DNA of 64,000 bases from Kitasatospora sp. NBC_00458. Lineage in GTDB: Bacteria > Actinomycetota > Actinomycetes > Streptomycetales > Streptomycetaceae. The translations under genes were made by a program, and so were the position numbers. The notes under the pieces were generated by a model. The model made no database searches. It saw only the letters and a program-made list of their open reading frames with translations, and was not told the DNA's origin. This document shows positions 49,037 through 58,314 of this stretch, piece by piece. The stretch's first letter is position 1; the number at the start of each line of letters is the position of its first letter. Location of the stretch: contig NZ_CP107904.1 of NCBI RefSeq assembly GCF_036013975.1, positions 5,977,001 to 6,041,000 on the forward strand, given 5' to 3'.

Positions 49037-50926
49037 TTGAGCACCGCCCTCACCGGAGCACCGCCCGACGCCCCGACCGCCCCCGTCCCGGCCACCCACG
49101 TCCAGGCCGCCCCCGTCCAGGCCGCCGCCGGCCCGGCCGCCGCAGCGCCGGTCCAGACCCCGGCGGCCTCCGCCCGGACCGACCGGCTGCTCCACCCGGA
49201 CCCGGCCGTCGCCGCCGAACAGGCCGCCATGGAGGCCCTGCTGCGCTGCTGGGCCCGCGAGACCGGCGCCGCCCCCGGCCCGGACGGGCACCTGCGGATC
49301 GCCGTCCTCGGCGGCGCCGCCCGGCTCTCCGCCCCGGTCCGCCACTGGTCGCCGGCCGGCTGGCACCGCTTCGGCCAGGCCGCCCTCGCCGCCGGTCCGG
49401 GCGCCGCCGACGCCCCGGTGGACGCCGTCACCGCCGCCGCCCTGCTCGCCGCCGCGGCCGCCGACCGGCCCGACCCCGGACGGATCGCCGACCTCGCGGC
49501 CCGGGTCGCCGACTCGGCCGTCCGCACCGCCGACATCCTCGCCCACCACCGGACCGCCCCCGCCGCGCTCGCCGGCGGGCCCGAGGGGTCGCGGTTCCTC
49601 GCCTCCGAACAGTCCCTGCTGCTCGGCCACCCGCTGCACCCCACCCCGAAGAGCCGCGACGGCCTCGGGCCCGCCCAGAGCGCCGCCTACTCGCCCGAAC
49701 TGCACGGCTCCTTCCGGCTGCACTGGTACGCCGTCGACCGGGAACTCCTCGCCGCGGGCTCCGCCCTCACCGAGAGCGCCGACCGGATCACCGCCCAGCT
49801 CCTCGGCGACCCCGCCCTGCTGCCGCCCGGCACCGCCGCCCTGCCGCTGCACCCCTGGCAGGCCCGCGAGCTCGCGCACCGCCCGGCCGTCGCCGCCCTG
49901 CTCGCCGAAGGCCGGCTGCACGACCTCGGCCCGGTCGGCGGAGCCTGGTACCCCACCTCCTCGGTGCGCACCGTCTACCGGCCCGGCACCCCCTGGATGC
50001 TGAAGCTCTCGCTCGGCCTGCGGATCACCAACTCCCGCCGGGAGAACCTCCGCAAGGAGCTCCACCGCGGCCTGGAGGTGCACCGGCTGCTGGAGAGCGG
50101 CCTCGGCGCCGAGTGGCGGGCCGCCCACCCCGGCTTCGACGTGGTCCGCGACCCGGCCTGGATCGGCGTCGACCACCCCGGCCTCGGCGACCCGGGCGGC
50201 CTGGACACCGTGCTGCGGGCCCAGCCCTTCGCCCCCGCCGACCGCGTCCACTGCGTGGCAGGCCTCGTCGCCGAGCAGCTGCACGCCGCCGCCGACCCCG
50301 GCGGCACCGTGCCGTCCCGGCTCGGCGACACCCTGCGGGCACTCGCCGCCCGGAGCGGGCGCCCGCTGCGCACCGTCGCAGCCGAATGGTTCCTGCGCTA
50401 CCTGGACGCCGTCGTGCTGCCCGTCCTCTGGCTGGACGGCCGGGCCGGCATCGCCCTGGAGGCGCACCAGCAGAACAGCCTCGTCCTGCTCGACGCCGAG
50501 GGCTGGCCGTGCGGCGGCCGCTACCGCGACAACCAGGGCTACTACTACCGGCAGAGCGCCGCCGAGCGGCTCACCGCCCGGCTGCCCGGCCTCGGCGCGC
50601 AGAGCGACACCTTCCTCGACGACCGGGTGATCGACCACCACTTCGCCTACTACCTGGGCATCAACCACGTCCTCGGGCTGATCGGCGCCCTCGGCTCCCA
50701 GCAGCTCGCCGACGAGGGCGTGCTGCTGGCCGCACTGCGCCGGTTCCTCTCCGGACCGGCCGCCACCGCCACCGGCTCCGCGCTGCCCGCCCTGCTGCTG
50801 GACGCCCCCGTCCTGCCCTGCAAGGCGAACCTGCTCACCCGGATCAACGGCATGGACGAGCTGGTCGGCCCGGTCGCGACCCAGTCCGTCTACGTCGAGA
50901 TCCCCAACCCGCTGGCCGGCGCGTGA
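49037..50926 (+). CDS. IucA/IucC-family NIS siderophore synthetase (first)
   Basis: A 629-residue NRPS-independent siderophore (NIS) synthetase. These enzymes adenylate a carboxylate such as citrate and couple it to an amine or hydroxylamine. Family marks are EQSLLLGHPLHPTPKSRDGL, SFRLHWYAVDRELL, LPLHPWQARELA, SSVRTVYRPGTPWMLKLSLG and HQQNSLVL. The C-terminal FhuF-like domain ends CKANLLTRINGMDELVGPVA. About 48 Ala/Pro-rich residues precede the domain. The TTG start is 5 nt after AAGGAG. It opens a four-gene operon, and its stop overlaps the next start (GTGA). Being paired with a second, clearly type C enzyme, it is the candidate for the first condensation. Confidence 0.9.
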   Translation: MSTALTGAPPDAPTAPVPATHVQAAPVQAAAGPAAAAPVQTPAASARTDRLLHPDPAVAAEQAAMEALLRCWARETGAAPGPDGHLRIAVLGGAARLSAPVRHWSPAGWHRFGQAALAAGPGAADAPVDAVTAAALLAAAAADRPDPGRIADLAARVADSAVRTADILAHHRTAPAALAGGPEGSRFLASEQSLLLGHPLHPTPKSRDGLGPAQSAAYSPELHGSFRLHWYAVDRELLAAGSALTESADRITAQLLGDPALLPPGTAALPLHPWQARELAHRPAVAALLAEGRLHDLGPVGGAWYPTSSVRTVYRPGTPWMLKLSLGLRITNSRRENLRKELHRGLEVHRLLESGLGAEWRAAHPGFDVVRDPAWIGVDHPGLGDPGGLDTVLRAQPFAPADRVHCVAGLVAEQLHAAADPGGTVPSRLGDTLRALAARSGRPLRTVAAEWFLRYLDAVVLPVLWLDGRAGIALEAHQQNSLVLLDAEGWPCGGRYRDNQGYYYRQSAAERLTARLPGLGAQSDTFLDDRVIDHHFAYYLGINHVLGLIGALGSQQLADEGVLLAALRRFLSGPAATATGSALPALLLDAPVLPCKANLLTRINGMDELVGPVATQSVYVEIPNPLAGA

Positions 50927-51645
50927 CCGCGCCCGACCAGCCGCCCGGCAGCGGCAGCACGCCCACCGCCGCCGGCGCGTTCCGGCTCCGCCCGGTCCGG
51001 CTCCCCGCCGACCTCGCGCTGCTCACCCGCTGGATGAACGACCCCGAGGTCGACGCCTTCTGGGAGCTCGCCGGGCCGCCCGCCGCCACCGAACGGCACG
51101 TCCGCGCCCAGCTCGACGGCGACGGACGCAGCCTGCCCTGCCTCGGCCTGCTCGACGAGACCCCGATGAGCTACTGGGAGGTCTACCGCGCCGACCTCGA
51201 CCCGATCGCCGCGCACTACCCCGCCCGGCCCCACGACACCGGCCTCCACCTGCTGCTCGGGCCCGCCGAGAGCCGCGGCCGGGGGCTGGGCGCCGTCCTG
51301 CTGGCCGCCGTGGCCGCCCGCGTGCTGCGGGAGCGCCCGCGCTGCGAGCGAGTGGTCGCCGAACCCGACGTCCGCAACCGGCGCTCCGTCCGGGCCTTCG
51401 AACGGGCCGGGTTCCGGCTCGCCGCCGAACTCGACCTGCCGGGCAAGCGCGCCGCCCTGATGGTCCGCGACCGGCTCCCGGAACCGGTCGCCGACCGCCG
51501 GGTCCCGGAGCCGGCCACCGACCGCCGGGTCCCGGAGCCCGGCCCGGCCCGGGGCCCTCGCCCCACCACCTCCGGCGGCCCGGACGGCGCCGCGTCCCGC
51601 ACCCCGTCCGCTCCCGCACCCCGCCACGTCCCGCACCCCGCCTAG
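50923..51645 (+). CDS. Siderophore hydroxylysine O/N-acyltransferase (IucB/DesC-like GNAT)
   Basis: A 240-residue GNAT of the IucB/AlcB type (Acetyltransf_8). Marks are RPVRLPADLALLTRWMNDPE, FWELAGPP, SYWEVYRADLDPIAAHYP, GLHLLLGPAESRGRGLGAVL and RSVRAFERAGF. In aerobactin and desferrioxamine pathways this enzyme acylates N-hydroxylysine or N-hydroxycadaverine to form the hydroxamate. The C-terminal 60 residues are Arg/Pro-rich with a repeated PEPxxDRRV unit and no homology that I recognise. The GTG start overlaps the upstream stop by 4 nt. Confidence 0.9.
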   Translation: MTAPDQPPGSGSTPTAAGAFRLRPVRLPADLALLTRWMNDPEVDAFWELAGPPAATERHVRAQLDGDGRSLPCLGLLDETPMSYWEVYRADLDPIAAHYPARPHDTGLHLLLGPAESRGRGLGAVLLAAVAARVLRERPRCERVVAEPDVRNRRSVRAFERAGFRLAAELDLPGKRAALMVRDRLPEPVADRRVPEPATDRRVPEPGPARGPRPTTSGGPDGAASRTPSAPAPRHVPHPA

Positions 51646-51660
51646 GACACCCCCCGACTC

Positions 51661-53166
51661 ATGGACACCCCCGCACCCCGCCCCGGACCGTACGACCTGC
51701 TCGGCGTCGGCATCGGCCCGTTCAACCTCTCCCTCGCCGCACTCGCCGAGCCCGTGCCCGGCCTGCGCACCCTCTTCTGCGACCAGCGCCCCGAGTTCCG
51801 CTGGCACCCCGGCATGCTGGTCGACGGCGCCCGGATGCAGGTGCCGTTCCTCGCCGACCTCGTCTCGCTGGCCGACCCGACCAACCCCTGGTCCTTCCTC
51901 AACCACCTGCGCGAACAGGACCGGCTCTTCCCGTTCTACTTCACCGAGCGGTTCCAGCTGACCCGCCGCGAGTACGACCACTACTGCCGCTGGGCCGCCG
52001 AGCGCCTCGCCAACTGCCGCTTCGGCACCGAGGTCACCGCCCTGCACTGGGCCGGCGACCGGTACCGCGCCGAACTGCGGGACACCGCCACCGGAGGGCT
52101 CAGCACCGTCGAGGCCCGCCACCTGGTGCTCGGCGTCGGCACCCGGCCGGTCCGTCCCGAGGCCTTCGCCGCCCTCGACGGCCACCCCGCCGCCCTCCAC
52201 TCGGCCGACTACCTCCACCGGCGCGAGGACCTGTCCGGAGCCCGGGACGTCACCGTGGTCGGCAGCGGCCAGTCCGGTGCCGAGGTCTTCCTCGACCTGC
52301 TGCGCCGCCACGACGGCGACGGCGTCCGGCTGCGCTGGCTCACCCGCACCCGGGCGCTCGCGCCGATGGAGTACTCCAAGCTCGGCCTGGAGCACTTCAC
52401 CCCCGACTACACCCGGTACTTCCACGGCCTGCCCGAGGGCGTCCGGGACACGCTGGTCGAGGCCCAGTGGCAGCTGCACAAGGCGGCCTCCGCCGAGACC
52501 CTCGCCGAGATCCACGACACCCTGTACGAGCGGACCGTCGGCCGGCCGATCGGCGCCACCCCGGTCGAGATCACCCCCGGCACCGCCGTCACCGACGCCC
52601 GGACCGGCCCGTGCGGAGGGTTCGAACTCCGCTGCCGGCACACCGACTCGGGCGTCGAGCACGTGCTGCGCACCGACGCCGTGGTGCTCGCCACCGGCTA
52701 CCGGGCCGCCCGCCCGGCCGCCCTGGAGCCGCTGGCCCACCTGGTCGACTGGGACGGGGCCGGGCGCTACCGGGTCGACCTCGACCACCGGGTGGCGATG
52801 CTCCCCGAGGTCACCGGCGGCCTGTACGTCCAGAACGCCGAGCTGCACACCCACGGTGTCGGCACCCCCGACCTCGGGCTCGGCGCCCACCGGGCCGCGG
52901 TGATCCTCAACGCCGTGGCCGGCCGGACCGTCCACCGGCTGCCCGCCCGCACCGCCTGGACCGGCTTCGCCCCGCCGCCGGTCGGCCCGTCGGCCGGCCC
53001 GGCCGACGGGCAGCCCTCCGCCCGGCCCGGTGATCCACCCCGCGACCGTTCCCCCGACCGTTCCCCCGACCGGGCCCCTGCCACCGACCGCACGTCCGCC
53101 GCCGACCGCACCCCCGCCGTCCCCCGACCCCAGGAGCCCACCCGTGCCGCAACCGCCGGCCGCTGA
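51661..53166 (+). CDS. Lysine/cadaverine N-hydroxylase (IucD/DesB-like)
   Basis: A 501-residue flavin-dependent N-hydroxylating monooxygenase. The FAD motif is GVGIGPFNLSLAAL (residues about 15-28), the NADPH motif VVGSGQSGAEVFLDLL (about 199-214), and the C-terminal LATGYR near residue 342. MQVPFLADLVSLADPTNPWSF is typical of the IucD/DesB group. It hydroxylates the terminal amine of lysine or cadaverine. No decarboxylase is encoded nearby, which favours lysine, although cadaverine from a separate des locus is possible. The C-terminus is a Pro/Asp/Arg-rich tail of about 60 residues. ATG 51661 is 15 nt after the previous stop. Confidence 0.92.
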   Translation: MDTPAPRPGPYDLLGVGIGPFNLSLAALAEPVPGLRTLFCDQRPEFRWHPGMLVDGARMQVPFLADLVSLADPTNPWSFLNHLREQDRLFPFYFTERFQLTRREYDHYCRWAAERLANCRFGTEVTALHWAGDRYRAELRDTATGGLSTVEARHLVLGVGTRPVRPEAFAALDGHPAALHSADYLHRREDLSGARDVTVVGSGQSGAEVFLDLLRRHDGDGVRLRWLTRTRALAPMEYSKLGLEHFTPDYTRYFHGLPEGVRDTLVEAQWQLHKAASAETLAEIHDTLYERTVGRPIGATPVEITPGTAVTDARTGPCGGFELRCRHTDSGVEHVLRTDAVVLATGYRAARPAALEPLAHLVDWDGAGRYRVDLDHRVAMLPEVTGGLYVQNAELHTHGVGTPDLGLGAHRAAVILNAVAGRTVHRLPARTAWTGFAPPPVGPSAGPADGQPSARPGDPPRDRSPDRSPDRAPATDRTSAADRTPAVPRPQEPTRAATAGR

Positions 53167-55042
53167 ACCGCCGCTGTACCTGCCCCCGCAGCTCACCGCC
53201 GGGCACTGGCAGCGGGCCGGCCGCGCGCTGCTGGCCAAGATGCTCGGCGAGTTCGCCTACGAGGAGCTCATCGTCCCCGTGGAGACCGGCACCCCCGTGG
53301 ACGCCGGCGCCCCCACGGGGACCGCCGCTCCCGCCGGTGCCGGTGCCGGTGCCGGGTCGGCGGCCGGGGCCGACTACCTGCTCAAGCTGCCCGACGCCGA
53401 GTACCGCTTCACCGCCCGCCGCGGCGCCTACGGCAGCTGGTTCGTCGACCCGGCCACCCTCCACTGCACCCGCCCCGAGGGCCTGGACCCGCTGCGGCTG
53501 CTGACCTACGCCCGGCACACCCTCGGCCTGCGCGGCGACACCACCGGCCACCTGGTCCGCGAACTCACGGCCACCCTCATCGCCGACGCCCACCTCCTCG
53601 CCACCGGGCTCACCGCCGCCGAACTCGCCGACCTCGGCCACACCGAGCTGGAGGGCCGGCAGGGCGGCCACCCGTGGATCGTCCCCAACAAGGGCCGGAT
53701 CGGCTTCTCCGCCTCCGACGCCGCCCGCTGGGCCCCGGAGGCCCGCACCCCGCGGCCGCTGCCCTGGATCGCCGTCCACCGCCGCCTCGCCGAGTACCGC
53801 GGCGTCCCCGGCCTGGCCGACCCCGAGCAGCTCTACCGGCGCGAGCTGGACGACCCCGCCGCGCTGCGCGCCCCGCTCGGCCCGGACGCCGGCGACTACC
53901 TGCTGCTGCCGGTCCACCCCTGGCAGTGGGACGAGACCGTCGTCCCGCTCTTCGCCCCGTGGATCGCCTCCGGCGAGATCGTCCCGCTGGCCGGCGACGG
54001 CGACCTGCGGCTGCCCCAGCAGTCCATCCGCTCCTTCTTCAACCACACCCGGCCCGAGCGCTGCACGGTCAAACTGCCGCTCGCCATCCTGAACACCCTG
54101 GTCTGGCGCGGCCTGCCGACCGAGCGCACCCTGGCCGCGCCCGCCGTCACCGCCTGGATCCACGGTCTGCGCGACGCGGACCCGTTCCTGCGCGACGAGT
54201 GCCGGGTGGTGCTGCTCGGCGAGATCGCCTCCGTCACCGTCGACCACCCGCTCTACCGCGAGCTCCCGGAGGCGCCGTACCAGTACAAGGAGCTGCTCGG
54301 CGCGATCTGGCGCGAACCGCTCGGCCCGGCCCTGGACCCGGGCGAGCGCGGCCGCACCCTGGCCGCCCTGCTGCAGACCGGGACCGACGGCCGGGCGCTC
54401 GCCGCCGAACTGGTCGCCCGCTCCGGACTCACCCCCGCCGAGTGGACCGGCCGGCTGTTCGCCGCCATGCTGCCGCCCCTGCTGCACTTCCTCTACCGGT
54501 ACGGGCTGGTGTTCTCCCCGCACGGCGAGAACGCCGTCGTCCTCTTCGACGAGCACGACGTGCCGGTCCGGCTGGCGGTCAAGGACTTCGTCGACGACGT
54601 CAACCTCAGTGACCAGGACCTGCCCGAACTGCGCGCCCTGCCCGCCGAGGTGGACGCCGTGCTGCTCCGCGAGGACCCGGCGGGACTCTGCCAGTTCCTG
54701 CACTCCGGGCTCTTCGTCGGCGTCTACCGCTACCTGGCCCCGCTGCTGGAGGCGCAGACCGGCCTGCCCGAGGAGGCGTTCTGGACGCTGCTGCGCACCG
54801 AGGTCCTCCGGTACCAGGAACGCTTCCCCGCACTGGCCGGGAGGTTCGCGCTGTTCGACCTGTTCCGGCCGCGGATCGACCGGCTCTGCCTCAACCGCAA
54901 CCGACTGCTGATGGACGGCTACGCCGACCGCCCGCAGCGTCCGCACGCCGCCCGGCACGGCACCGTCCCCAACGCGCTCGTGCCCGGCGGAGCGGCGCCG
55001 CTGCCCGGGCAGCGGGACCGGATTGTCACCCCCGCCCCGTAG
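53144..55042 (+). CDS. IucA/IucC-family NIS siderophore synthetase (second, type C)
   Basis: A 632-residue NIS synthetase with DesD/AlcC/IucC (type C) signatures: GRQGGHPWIVPNKGRIGFS, LLLPVHPWQWDE, LPQQSIRSFFN, CTVKLPLAILNTLVWRGLP, SPHGENAVVLFDEHDVP, and KDFVDDVNLS. Type C enzymes use a carboxylate that is already monoacylated, or carry out oligomerisation and ring closure. An Ala/Gly/Thr-rich insertion (about residues 46-72) is not typical of the family. GTG 53144 is 7 nt after AGGAG and overlaps the hydroxylase gene by 23 nt; GTG 53030 is possible but lacks a ribosome-binding site. The operon ends 12 bp before dinG. Confidence 0.92.
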   Translation: MPQPPAAEPPLYLPPQLTAGHWQRAGRALLAKMLGEFAYEELIVPVETGTPVDAGAPTGTAAPAGAGAGAGSAAGADYLLKLPDAEYRFTARRGAYGSWFVDPATLHCTRPEGLDPLRLLTYARHTLGLRGDTTGHLVRELTATLIADAHLLATGLTAAELADLGHTELEGRQGGHPWIVPNKGRIGFSASDAARWAPEARTPRPLPWIAVHRRLAEYRGVPGLADPEQLYRRELDDPAALRAPLGPDAGDYLLLPVHPWQWDETVVPLFAPWIASGEIVPLAGDGDLRLPQQSIRSFFNHTRPERCTVKLPLAILNTLVWRGLPTERTLAAPAVTAWIHGLRDADPFLRDECRVVLLGEIASVTVDHPLYRELPEAPYQYKELLGAIWREPLGPALDPGERGRTLAALLQTGTDGRALAAELVARSGLTPAEWTGRLFAAMLPPLLHFLYRYGLVFSPHGENAVVLFDEHDVPVRLAVKDFVDDVNLSDQDLPELRALPAEVDAVLLREDPAGLCQFLHSGLFVGVYRYLAPLLEAQTGLPEEAFWTLLRTEVLRYQERFPALAGRFALFDLFRPRIDRLCLNRNRLLMDGYADRPQRPHAARHGTVPNALVPGGAAPLPGQRDRIVTPAP

Positions 55043-55045
55043 GCT
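55023..55045 (+). promoter_or_regulatory. Possible PafBC-type promoter of dinG, inside the siderophore gene
   Basis: TTGTCACCC (55023-55031), 8 nt, TAGGCT (55040-55045). The spacing equals that of the recA damage promoter; 6 of 9 upstream positions match TTGTCRGTG, and TAGGCT fits TANNNT. It overlaps the last codons of the siderophore synthetase gene. Confidence 0.45.
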
Positions 55046-55054
55046 GGGACGGTC

Positions 55055-57196
55055 ATGACGAACGACTCCGAATCCCCGCTCCCCGCCGAGGACGCCGCAG
55101 ACGCCGCGGACTCCGCGGAGGCCCCGGACACGCCCGTCGAGGCGGTCCCCAGGGCCCGCATCCCCGAGCTGCTGCACGCCGCGGTGGCCTCCGTCGGCGG
55201 CGTCGAGCGCCCCGGCCAGCTCCGGATGGCCGAGGCCGTCGCCGACGCCGTCGACCACGGCGAGCACCTGCTCGTCCAGGCCGGCACCGGCACCGGCAAG
55301 TCCCTCGCCTACCTGGTGCCGGCGCTCGCCCACGGGGACCGGGTGGTGGTCGCCACCGCCACCCTGGCCCTCCAACGCCAGCTGGTCGAACGGGACTTGC
55401 CGCGCACCGTGGAAGCACTGCACCCGGTGCTGCGGCGCCGGCCGCTGTTCGCGATGCTCAAGGGCCGCTCCAACTACCTCTGCCTGCACCGGGCCAACGA
55501 GGGCACCCCGAGCGAGGAGGGCGAGGGCCTCTTCGACCCGGTGGAGGCGATGGGCGGCCCCACCGGCAAGCTCGGCAAGGAGGTGCTCCGGCTGCGCGAC
55601 TGGGCCGACGAGACCGAGACCGGCGACCGGGACGACATGAGCCCCGGCGTGTCCGACAAGGCCTGGGCCCAGCTCTCGGTGACCTCCAAGGAGTGCCTGG
55701 GCGCGACCAGGTGCGCCTACGGCCAGGAGTGCTTCGCCGAGAAGGCGCGGGAGCGCGCCAAGCTCGCGGACGTGGTGGTCACCAACCACGCGATGCTCGC
55801 CATCGACGCCATCGAGGGCGCGCCGGTGCTGCCCGAGCACGGGCTGCTGATCGTCGACGAGGCCCACGAGCTGGTCAACCGGGTCACCGGGGCGGCCACC
55901 GCCGAGCTGACCGTCGGCGCGGTGAACCGGACGGTCAAGCGGGCCGCCCGACTGGCCAACGAGAAGGCCGTCGACGCGCTCCAGGCCGCCGCCGAGAACT
56001 ACCACGGCCTGATGGAGACCGCCCAGCCCGGCCGGGTCGAGGAGCTGCCCGAGTACCTCGCGTACGCGGTCACCGCGATCCGGGACGCCGCCCGGCAGGT
56101 GATCACCTCGCTCGGCGAGACCAGGGACAAGGGGCTCACCGACGAGGACGCCGTCCGCAAGCAGGCGATGGCCTCCGCCGAGACGCTGCACGAGACCGCC
56201 GACCGGCTGCTCCAGGACTCCGAGTACGACGTCGTCTGGATCGACCGCGGCGACCGCTTCGGCCTGGGCACCGCCTCGCTGCGGGTCGCCCCGCTGAGCG
56301 TCTCCGGCCTGCTGCGCGAGGGGCTGTACAAGGAGCGGTCGGTGGTGCTGACCTCCGCCACGCTCAAGCTCGGCGGGGACTTCAATGGCGTGGCCGCCTC
56401 GGTCGGCCTGTCGTCCGAGGCACGGCTGCCGGACGCGCGCACACCGGGCGACAACCCGGAGGCCGCCGGCGAGGGCTTCGGGGACGAGCCGGTGCCGCAG
56501 TGGCGGGGCATCGACGTCGGCTCGCCGTTCAAGTACCCCAAGCAGGGCATCCTGTACGTCGCCCGGCACCTGGCCGACCCGGGGCGCGACCCCGAACGGC
56601 CGGACATGCTGGACGAGCTGACCGAACTGATCGGCGCGGCCGGCGGGCGGACGCTGGGCCTGTTCTCCTCGATGCGCGGCGCCCAGACGGCCGCCGAGGC
56701 GATGCGGGAGCGGCTCGACAACCGGGTCCTGCTCCAGGGGGAGGACACCCTGGGCGAGCTGATCCGCGAGTTCGCCTCGGACGCGACCACCTGCCTGTTC
56801 GGCACGCTCTCGCTCTGGCAGGGCGTGGACGTGCCCGGCTCGGCCTGTCAGCTGGTGGTGATGGACCGGATCCCGTTCCCGCGCCCGGACGACCCGCTGA
56901 TGAGCGCCCGCCAGAAGGACGTCGAACAGCGCGGCGGGAACGGCTTCATGGCCGTCGCGGCCACCCACGCGGCGCTGCTGATGGCGCAGGGCGCCGGCCG
57001 GCTGGTGCGGGCGGCGGACGACCGCGGGGTGGTGGCGGTGCTCGACCCGCGGGTGGAGACCAAGCGGTACGGGGGCTTCTTCCGCTCCTCGATGCCGGAG
57101 TTCTGGTACACCACCGACCGCAACCAGGTGCGCCGGTCGCTGGCGGCCATCGACGCCTCGGCGGAGCCGGTCCGGCCGGTGGCCAAGCGGGGCTGA
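55055..57196 (+). CDS. dinG: DinG-family ATP-dependent DNA helicase
   Basis: A 713-residue XPD/DinG-type superfamily 2 helicase. Motif I is QAGTGTGKSLAYLVP (about residues 79-93) and motif II is LIVDEAHELVN. The four cysteines expected to hold a 4Fe-4S cluster are present: one in SNYLCLH and three in KECLGATRCAYGQECF. The last helicase motif is near QGAGRLVRAADDRG. DinG unwinds 5' to 3' and handles D-loops and R-loops. ATG 55055. It follows the siderophore operon by 12 bp but is convergent with lexA and fits the damage-response group; it probably has its own promoter. Confidence 0.94.
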   Translation: MTNDSESPLPAEDAADAADSAEAPDTPVEAVPRARIPELLHAAVASVGGVERPGQLRMAEAVADAVDHGEHLLVQAGTGTGKSLAYLVPALAHGDRVVVATATLALQRQLVERDLPRTVEALHPVLRRRPLFAMLKGRSNYLCLHRANEGTPSEEGEGLFDPVEAMGGPTGKLGKEVLRLRDWADETETGDRDDMSPGVSDKAWAQLSVTSKECLGATRCAYGQECFAEKARERAKLADVVVTNHAMLAIDAIEGAPVLPEHGLLIVDEAHELVNRVTGAATAELTVGAVNRTVKRAARLANEKAVDALQAAAENYHGLMETAQPGRVEELPEYLAYAVTAIRDAARQVITSLGETRDKGLTDEDAVRKQAMASAETLHETADRLLQDSEYDVVWIDRGDRFGLGTASLRVAPLSVSGLLREGLYKERSVVLTSATLKLGGDFNGVAASVGLSSEARLPDARTPGDNPEAAGEGFGDEPVPQWRGIDVGSPFKYPKQGILYVARHLADPGRDPERPDMLDELTELIGAAGGRTLGLFSSMRGAQTAAEAMRERLDNRVLLQGEDTLGELIREFASDATTCLFGTLSLWQGVDVPGSACQLVVMDRIPFPRPDDPLMSARQKDVEQRGGNGFMAVAATHAALLMAQGAGRLVRAADDRGVVAVLDPRVETKRYGGFFRSSMPEFWYTTDRNQVRRSLAAIDASAEPVRPVAKRG

Positions 57197-57273
57197 GGGC
57201 CGCTCCCGGCACGGCGGGTGCCGGAGGGCGCCGATGGTGCCGATGAGGTGCGGTGGGTGCCCGGGAACGACGG

Positions 57274-57303
57274 AGGGGCTCCGCGCTGTCGCGTGGAGCC
57301 CCT
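57274..57303. terminator. Bidirectional terminator between dinG and lexA
   Basis: AGGGGCTCC (57274-57282) pairs with GGAGCCCCT (57295-57303), a 9-bp stem whose 12-nt loop can add GCG-CGC pairing. It lies between convergent genes. Confidence 0.65.
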
Positions 57304-57362
57304 TCCCGTACGCCCTCGTGCGGTGCCCTCCTGCCGGGGCGGGGTGGTGTGCCGTGGTGCGG

Positions 57363-58247
57363 TCAGAGCCGGCGGAGGACCGCCACGACCTTGCCCAGGA
57401 TGGTCGCGTTGTCGCCGTTGATCGGCTCGTACGCCGGGTTGTGCGGCATCAGCCAGATCCGGCCGTCCTCGCGCTTGAGGCGCTTGACGGTGGCCTCGCC
57501 GTCGATCATCGCGGCCACGATGTCGCCGTTCTCGGCGACCGGCTGGCGGCGGACGGTGACCCAGTCGCCGTCGCAGATCGCGGCCTCGATCATCGAGTCG
57601 CCGCGCACGGTGAGCGCGAACAGCTCGCCCTCGCCGACCAGCTGGCGCGGCAGCGGGAAGACGTCCTCGACCGTCTGCTCGGCGAGGATCGGCCCGCCGG
57701 CCGCGATCCGGCCGACCAGCGGGACGTACGAGGTGGACGGGCGGCCGGCCGTCTCGGCGGTGTTCGGCCGGGCCACCTCGACGCCGCGGACCTCGTAGGC
57801 GCGCGGGCGGTGCGGGTCGCGGCGGAGGAAGCCCTTGCGCTCCAGGGCCATCAGCTGGTGGGCGACGGACGAGGTGCTGGACAGGCCGACGGCCTGGCCG
57901 ATCTCCCGCATGGACGGCGGGTAGCCCCGGCGCTGGACGGAGTCCCGGATCACCTCGATCACCCGGCGCTGGCGTTCGGTGAGCCCGGCCTCGTCGGTGC
58001 GGATCCCGGGCGGTCGGCCGGGCATCGAACGGGTCGGCGCCGGGTGGGCGTCGTCCAGCACGGGGGAGTGTTCGATGGGCTGGTCCGGAACGCGGCCCAC
58101 GCCGGAATGGCCGGGGCCGGAGAGGCGGTGTTCTTCGCTACTGCGGTCCATGCTGATGTCCACACTCTGCTGATTCGTGGTGCGCTGCCCCACCTTGAGC
58201 TGGGAGTGTTCCTGCACCGGGATGGTGTTGGTTTCGACGGTGTTCAT
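57363..58247 (-). CDS. lexA: SOS repressor LexA
   Basis: A 294-residue LexA. The winged-helix DNA-binding domain is at residues about 86-150 ([40 protein letters not shown]). The autocleavage site is Ala183-Gly184 in GRIAAGGP, with catalytic Ser 218 (VRGDSMIEA) and Lys 255 (ATVKRLK). An N-terminal extension of about 85 residues precedes the HTH; Streptomyces LexA proteins are usually around 230-260 residues, so this one is long. ATG 58247 follows GAGGGG. An internal Met (MDRSSEEH, residue 33) could serve as an alternative start. It is divergent from nrdR and has a LexA box 68 bp upstream. Confidence 0.96.
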   Translation of the reverse strand: MNTVETNTIPVQEHSQLKVGQRTTNQQSVDISMDRSSEEHRLSGPGHSGVGRVPDQPIEHSPVLDDAHPAPTRSMPGRPPGIRTDEAGLTERQRRVIEVIRDSVQRRGYPPSMREIGQAVGLSSTSSVAHQLMALERKGFLRRDPHRPRAYEVRGVEVARPNTAETAGRPSTSYVPLVGRIAAGGPILAEQTVEDVFPLPRQLVGEGELFALTVRGDSMIEAAICDGDWVTVRRQPVAENGDIVAAMIDGEATVKRLKREDGRIWLMPHNPAYEPINGDNATILGKVVAVLRRL

Positions 58248-58314
58248 GGCGGCCCCTCTCGACGGCTGTCCTCTCCTTTTTCCAGCCCAACGCACCTCGT
58301 ATCGAAAGGTTGCG

